Source: Thermococcus sp. (GTDB lineage Archaea > Methanobacteriota_B > Thermococci > Thermococcales > Thermococcaceae). Taken from it: a stretch of DNA of 43,385 nucleotides. This document shows positions 40,533 to 43,385 of the stretch, in pieces. The stretch lies in NCBI RefSeq assembly GCF_015523185.1, contig NZ_WAKV01000014.1, positions 1 through 43,385 on the forward strand. Reading direction: 5' to 3'. The notes under the pieces are model-generated. The model worked only from the letters and a program-made list of their open reading frames with translations, was not told where the DNA came from and made no database searches. Made by a program: the position numbers and the translations under genes. Position 1 is the stretch's first letter. Every line of letters begins with the position of its first letter.

Positions 40533-41906
40533 ATGGGATGGTTTGAGGAGTACTTCCACTTTGAAAGGTATGGAACCAACATGAGAACTGAAATCCTTGC
40601 CGGCGTGACGACTTTCCTCACCATGGCGTATATCCTCTTTGTGAACCCCCAGATACTCAGCGCTGCAATGGGTAAAGAGGCGTTTGATTCACTCGTTGCG
40701 GTTACTGCGCTCTCTGCCGGCATAACGACGATTATCATGGGCCTTTACGCCAGAAAGCCATTCGCCCTCGCCCCGGGGATGGGGCTCAATGCGTACTTTG
40801 CCTATACCGTTGCCCCCAAGTATGGCTGGAGGGTTGCCCTCGCGGCAGTTTTTGTTGAGGGTCTGATTTTCATAGCGCTCACGCTGACAAAGGTCAGGAG
40901 TGCAGTAATCCATGCGATTCCAAAGAGCCAGAAGTACGCCATCGGTGCCGGAATAGGTCTGTTCCTCACTCTCATTGGCCTAAACGACGTTGGAATCCTC
41001 TCGGCTCAGGTGGAGGGTTCAAAGGACGCTATAATACCCCTCGGAAAGACCGTCCTCCTTTCGGGGACACTCAAGTTTACCGGACTTAACACGAGTGTTC
41101 TGCTTTCAAAAGAGGTTCTCCTGTTTCTCTTTGGTCTCCTCCTAACTGGCATTCTCATAGCGATGCGCATCAAAGGAGCCCTCCTGATATCAATCCTGAC
41201 GACAAGCGTTCTTGGTTGGATTACCGGAGTAGCACCTTGGCCGGAAAAGCTGTTCTCGACCCCTACAATAAGCTACACCTTCATGAAGATGGACCTCCAC
41301 GGTCTCATTAACGCCGGGGCCCTTGGTGTCGTCTTTGCTTTCTTCATGGTGGACTTCTTCGACACCCTCGGAACGGTAACAGGCCTCAGCGCCAAGGCTG
41401 GTTTTCTCACTAAGGACGGCAAGGTTCCAGATGCTGAGAAGGTTCTCTTGACCGATGCGATAGGAACTACCCTCGGTGCCGTCCTTGGAACCTCGACCGT
41501 TACCACCTACATCGAGAGCGCCGCTGGAATAGAAGAAGGCGGAAGGACAGGAATGACTGCCCTCGTCACAGGTCTGCTCTTCCTTGCGATAGGGCTCTTT
41601 ATTGCACCCCTGGCAAGTTCTATCCCAAGTTTTGCAACCGCTCCAGCGCTTGTCATAGTCGGCTACTACATGCTCAGCGCCCTTAAGGAGGTTGACTTCA
41701 GCGACCACACCGAGGCTTTACCCGCTTTCCTTGTGCTCATCACGATACCCTACACCTACTCCATAGCGGACGGAATAGGCGTTGGCTTCATAAGTTACAC
41801 CCTTCTCAAGGTCTTCAGCGGTCGCTGGAAGGAAGTCCACCCGTTAATGTACGTCTTGGCTCTGGTTTTTGTAACCTACTTTGCCTACCTCGGTGGTCTC
41901 TTCTGA
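40533..41906 (+). CDS. NCS2/AzgA-type purine permease
   Basis: A 457-residue membrane protein with about twelve to fourteen helices. The N-terminal TEILAGVTTFLTMAYILFVNPQIL and LAPGMGLNAYFAYTV are diagnostic of the AzgA branch of NCS2 transporters, which import adenine, guanine or hypoxanthine with protons. Further family segments are FFMVDFFDTLGTVTGLSAKAGF and GTSTVTTYIESAAGIEEGGRTG. A G-rich ribosome binding site precedes ATG 40533 and a T tract follows the stop. No purine riboswitch-like structure is evident in the short leader. Confidence 0.94.
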   Translation: MGWFEEYFHFERYGTNMRTEILAGVTTFLTMAYILFVNPQILSAAMGKEAFDSLVAVTALSAGITTIIMGLYARKPFALAPGMGLNAYFAYTVAPKYGWRVALAAVFVEGLIFIALTLTKVRSAVIHAIPKSQKYAIGAGIGLFLTLIGLNDVGILSAQVEGSKDAIIPLGKTVLLSGTLKFTGLNTSVLLSKEVLLFLFGLLLTGILIAMRIKGALLISILTTSVLGWITGVAPWPEKLFSTPTISYTFMKMDLHGLINAGALGVVFAFFMVDFFDTLGTVTGLSAKAGFLTKDGKVPDAEKVLLTDAIGTTLGAVLGTSTVTTYIESAAGIEEGGRTGMTALVTGLLFLAIGLFIAPLASSIPSFATAPALVIVGYYMLSALKEVDFSDHTEALPAFLVLITIPYTYSIADGIGVGFISYTLLKVFSGRWKEVHPLMYVLALVFVTYFAYLGGLF

Positions 41907-41916
41907 TTTCTTTTTT
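41907..41916 (+). terminator. Oligo-T terminator after the NCS2 gene
   Basis: The sequence TTTCTTTTTT follows the stop codon directly. It is the right kind of T tract for archaeal termination and lies between convergent genes. Confidence 0.45.
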
Positions 41917-41960
41917 AAGCGAAGAAGAGGGAATCGGTGATTAAACGAAAAGCGTTAAAA

Positions 41961-42383
41961 TCACTCGTCCAGTTTCTCCTTCAGGAACTGCTTGAGGACG
42001 TATGGGCACTGCTCCTGTATGAACTTCGCGAACTCCTTCATTCTCTTGACTGTGACCTCGCTCACGTAGTGCTCGAACTGGCAGGCGTCGTGCTCCGCTA
42101 TCTCGGGCGGGATTCCAAGTATATCCACGAAGAACTTCGTCAGGAAGACGTGCTTTGAATAAGTCTCTTCGGCTATTTTCTTGCCTTTTTCCGTGAGAAG
42201 AATCCTGTCGTACTTCTCATACTCTACGAGTCCCTTCTCGGCGAGCTTCTTGAGGGCATCAACAACGCTTGGCGGTTTGACATTCATTATCTTGGCTATG
42301 TCCTTCACCCTGATTACGCCCTTGTTTTTGTGAAGGATGTACATTGCCTCTAGATACTCCTCTTCCCTCTTGCTGACATGCAC
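41961..42383 (-). CDS. DtxR-family metal-dependent repressor
   Basis: A 140-residue regulator with a winged-helix DNA-binding domain (EEEYLEAMYILHKNKGVIRVKDIAKIMNVKPPSVVDALKKLAEKGLV) and a helical dimerisation domain. Metal ligands C101, E104 and H105 in the motif CQFEH match the primary site of DtxR, where cysteine favours iron; MntR has glutamate there. There is no SH3/FeoA domain. GTG 42383 is chosen because GGTGAGGGCC lies before it; the GTG three codons upstream is part of that site. It is divergent from dphB with an inverted repeat between. Confidence 0.9.
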   Translation of the reverse strand: MHVSKREEEYLEAMYILHKNKGVIRVKDIAKIMNVKPPSVVDALKKLAEKGLVEYEKYDRILLTEKGKKIAEETYSKHVFLTKFFVDILGIPPEIAEHDACQFEHYVSEVTVKRMKEFAKFIQEQCPYVLKQFLKEKLDE

Positions 42384-42430
42384 GGCCCTCACCGGGTTAG
42401 GTTTGCCAAAAACCTTTAAGTAGTTTTCCC

Positions 42431-42446
42431 AAAACTTAAAAGTTTT
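42431..42446. promoter_or_regulatory. Inverted repeat between dtxR-type gene and dphB, possible operator
   Basis: AAAACTT-AA-AAGTTTT has perfect 7-base arms. It covers the likely TATA region of dphB and lies just upstream of the TATA-like CTTAAAGG of the regulator gene. Autoregulation by the DtxR-type protein is a reasonable guess from position and symmetry. Confidence 0.4.
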
Positions 42447-42472
42447 AGGTGAATCGGCTATCGGTGGTGGCT

Positions 42473-43267
42473 ATGGCACTCTACTTCATTGGCCTTGGGC
42501 TTTACGACGAGAAGGACATAACACTTAAGGGTCTCGAAGTGGCGAGGAAATGCGATAGGGTTTTTGCGGAGTTCTACACCTCACTCCTTGCGGGGACAAG
42601 TATAGACAGGATTGAAGAGCTCATAGGCAAGCCGATAGTTAGGTTGAGCAGAGAAGACGTGGAGCTGAACTTCGAGAAAATTGTTCTCCCCGATGCAAAG
42701 GAAAAGGACGTTGCTTTTCTTACCGCCGGCGACCCGATGGTGGCGACGACGCATTCCGACCTGAGGATTAGGGCCAAAAAAGCTGGAGTTGAGAGCTACG
42801 TTATCCACGCCCCTAGCATATACTCGGCGGTGGCAATCACGGGACTCCAGATTTACAAGTTCGGAAAGAGTGTTACAGTGGCTTACCCCGAGAAGAACTG
42901 GTTCCCGACAAGTCACTACGACGTCATAAAGGAGAACCGCGAGAGGGGTCTTCACACGCTCCTGTTCCTCGACATAAAGGCCAACCAGAACCGCTACATG
43001 ACGGCAAATGAGGCTATGGATATACTCCTGAAGGTCGAGGAGATTAAGAAAGTAGGGATTTTTACGCCCGAGACCCTCGTCGTGGTTCTGGCGAGGGCAG
43101 GTTCCCTGAACCCGACCATAAGGGCGGGTTATGTAAAGGACCTAATCAACGAGGACTTTGGAAGACAGCCCCACGTCCTCATCGTTCCGGGAAGGCTCCA
43201 CATAGTTGAGGCAGAATATCTAGTTGAGTTCGCCAACGCCCCGGAGGAGATTCTGGAGGAAGTTTAG
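42473..43267 (+). CDS. dphB: Diphthine synthase
   Basis: A 264-residue SAM-dependent methyltransferase of the tetrapyrrole-methylase fold. It begins ALYFIGLGLYDEKDITLKGLE, carries VAFLTAGDPMVATTHSDLRIRAKKAG near residue 80-105 and ends with PHVLIVPGRLHIVEAEYLVEFA. It methylates the modified histidine of elongation factor 2 during diphthamide synthesis. ATG 42473 follows GGTGGTGGCT and gives the family's N-terminus; the open frame is eight codons longer. A tRNA gene follows 40 bases downstream. Confidence 0.96.
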   Translation: MALYFIGLGLYDEKDITLKGLEVARKCDRVFAEFYTSLLAGTSIDRIEELIGKPIVRLSREDVELNFEKIVLPDAKEKDVAFLTAGDPMVATTHSDLRIRAKKAGVESYVIHAPSIYSAVAITGLQIYKFGKSVTVAYPEKNWFPTSHYDVIKENRERGLHTLLFLDIKANQNRYMTANEAMDILLKVEEIKKVGIFTPETLVVVLARAGSLNPTIRAGYVKDLINEDFGRQPHVLIVPGRLHIVEAEYLVEFANAPEEILEEV

Positions 43268-43273
43268 CGAAAG

Positions 43274-43282
43274 CTTTATATT
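43274..43282 (+). promoter_or_regulatory. TATA box of tRNA-Val
   Basis: CTTTATATT, preceded by the purine-rich GCGAAAG that suits a TFB-recognition element, is centred about 30 bases before the mature tRNA 5' end. Confidence 0.6.
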
Positions 43283-43307
43283 TTTGTTTGCCTCCCATAC
43301 TCCGGGC

Positions 43308-43385
43308 GGGCCCGTGGTCTAGTCTGGTTATGACGCCGCCCTCACGAGGCGGAGGTCCGGGGTTCGAAGCCCCGCGGGCCCACCA
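43308..43385 (+). tRNA. tRNA-Val (anticodon CAC)
   Basis: The cloverleaf is complete: acceptor GGGCCCG pairs with CGGGCCC, the anticodon stem CCGCC/GGCGG encloses the loop CTCACGA with CAC at 43343-43345, and the T arm is CGGGGTTCGAAGCCCCG. The discriminator is A and the CCA end is encoded, as is common in Thermococcales. No intron is present. It reads GUG valine codons. The gene ends at the last base of the window. Confidence 0.97.

Noticed and set aside
41190-41708. Minus-strand open frame of 172 codons opposite the NCS2 permease
   Set aside because: Shadow of a membrane-protein gene; composition is odd and no start signal is present.
1-43385. CRISPR array
   Set aside because: No regularly spaced direct repeats were seen at any point of the window.
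43308-43385. tRNA-Val as an integration site of a mobile element
   Set aside because: The window ends at the tRNA 3' end, so no att repeat or integrase can be judged.

Overview
The window is a 43 kb stretch of chromosome from a hyperthermophilic euryarchaeon of the order Thermococcales, almost certainly a Thermococcus. The evidence is a family B DNA polymerase that lines up residue for residue with the Thermococcus/Pyrococcus replicative enzymes, an archaeal exosome-proteasome gene cluster, diphthine synthase, indolepyruvate:ferredoxin oxidoreductase alpha subunit, archaeal SepF, and promoters with TATA boxes about 25 nt before leaderless starts or GGTG-type ribosome binding sites. Genes are packed tightly, often overlap by a few bases, and most intergenic gaps are under 100 bases. 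No gene-free stretch exceeds about 260 bases.

Layout. 1-1.9 kb: the 3' end of homoserine dehydrogenase, a small membrane protein, an ASCH-domain protein and a ZPR1 zinc-finger protein. 2-6.6 kb (minus strand): psmA - SBDS/SDO1 - rrp4 - rrp41 - rrp42 - a three-helix membrane protein, followed by sepF and the ZPR1 gene; this is the exosome/proteasome superoperon with cell-division and translation-linked genes behind it. 6.6-19.3 kb: HIT protein, iorA without iorB, a VapBC toxin-antitoxin pair, DUF4152-type nuclease, AI-2E family permease, nicotinamidase, a hotdog thioesterase with an MFS transporter, type I asparaginase, and a large RecJ-like DHH nuclease (probably HAN). 19.3-25.4 kb: a membrane protein/Toprim protein pair, a HAD hydrolase, intein-free DNA polymerase B, and an RNA m5C methyltransferase with a NusB-like N-terminus.

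25.4-30.9 kb is the accessory part. It holds a 1333-residue secreted protein in visibly AT-rich DNA that joins a GH18 glycosidase barrel to a von Willebrand A domain and several Ig-like domains; a membrane-protein gene that appears 5'-truncated exactly where the AT-rich DNA stops; a small decayed gene remnant; and a second VapBC pair whose toxin resembles the first. The GH18-VWA protein is the strongest candidate here for undescribed biology: it looks like an exported enzyme or adhesin that binds a surface or polymer.

30.9-43.4 kb returns to core genes: AMMECR1 protein, an overlapping trio (MTH1187-type protein, DUF373 membrane protein, long coiled-coil protein), an endonuclease IV-like TIM barrel, a radical SAM protein, a P1/DmpA-type peptidase, a two-component ABC importer lacking a nearby binding protein, an NCS2/AzgA-type purine permease, a DtxR-type metal regulator divergent from diphthine synthase, and tRNA-Val(CAC) at the right edge.

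Small-scale signals include perfect inverted repeats between divergent promoters (7659-7675, 42431-42446), alternating TTAGG/CCTAA elements before the endonuclease IV gene, and a set of C/D-box-like motifs at the start of the DUF2391-type gene that could be a guide RNA overlapping the coding start.
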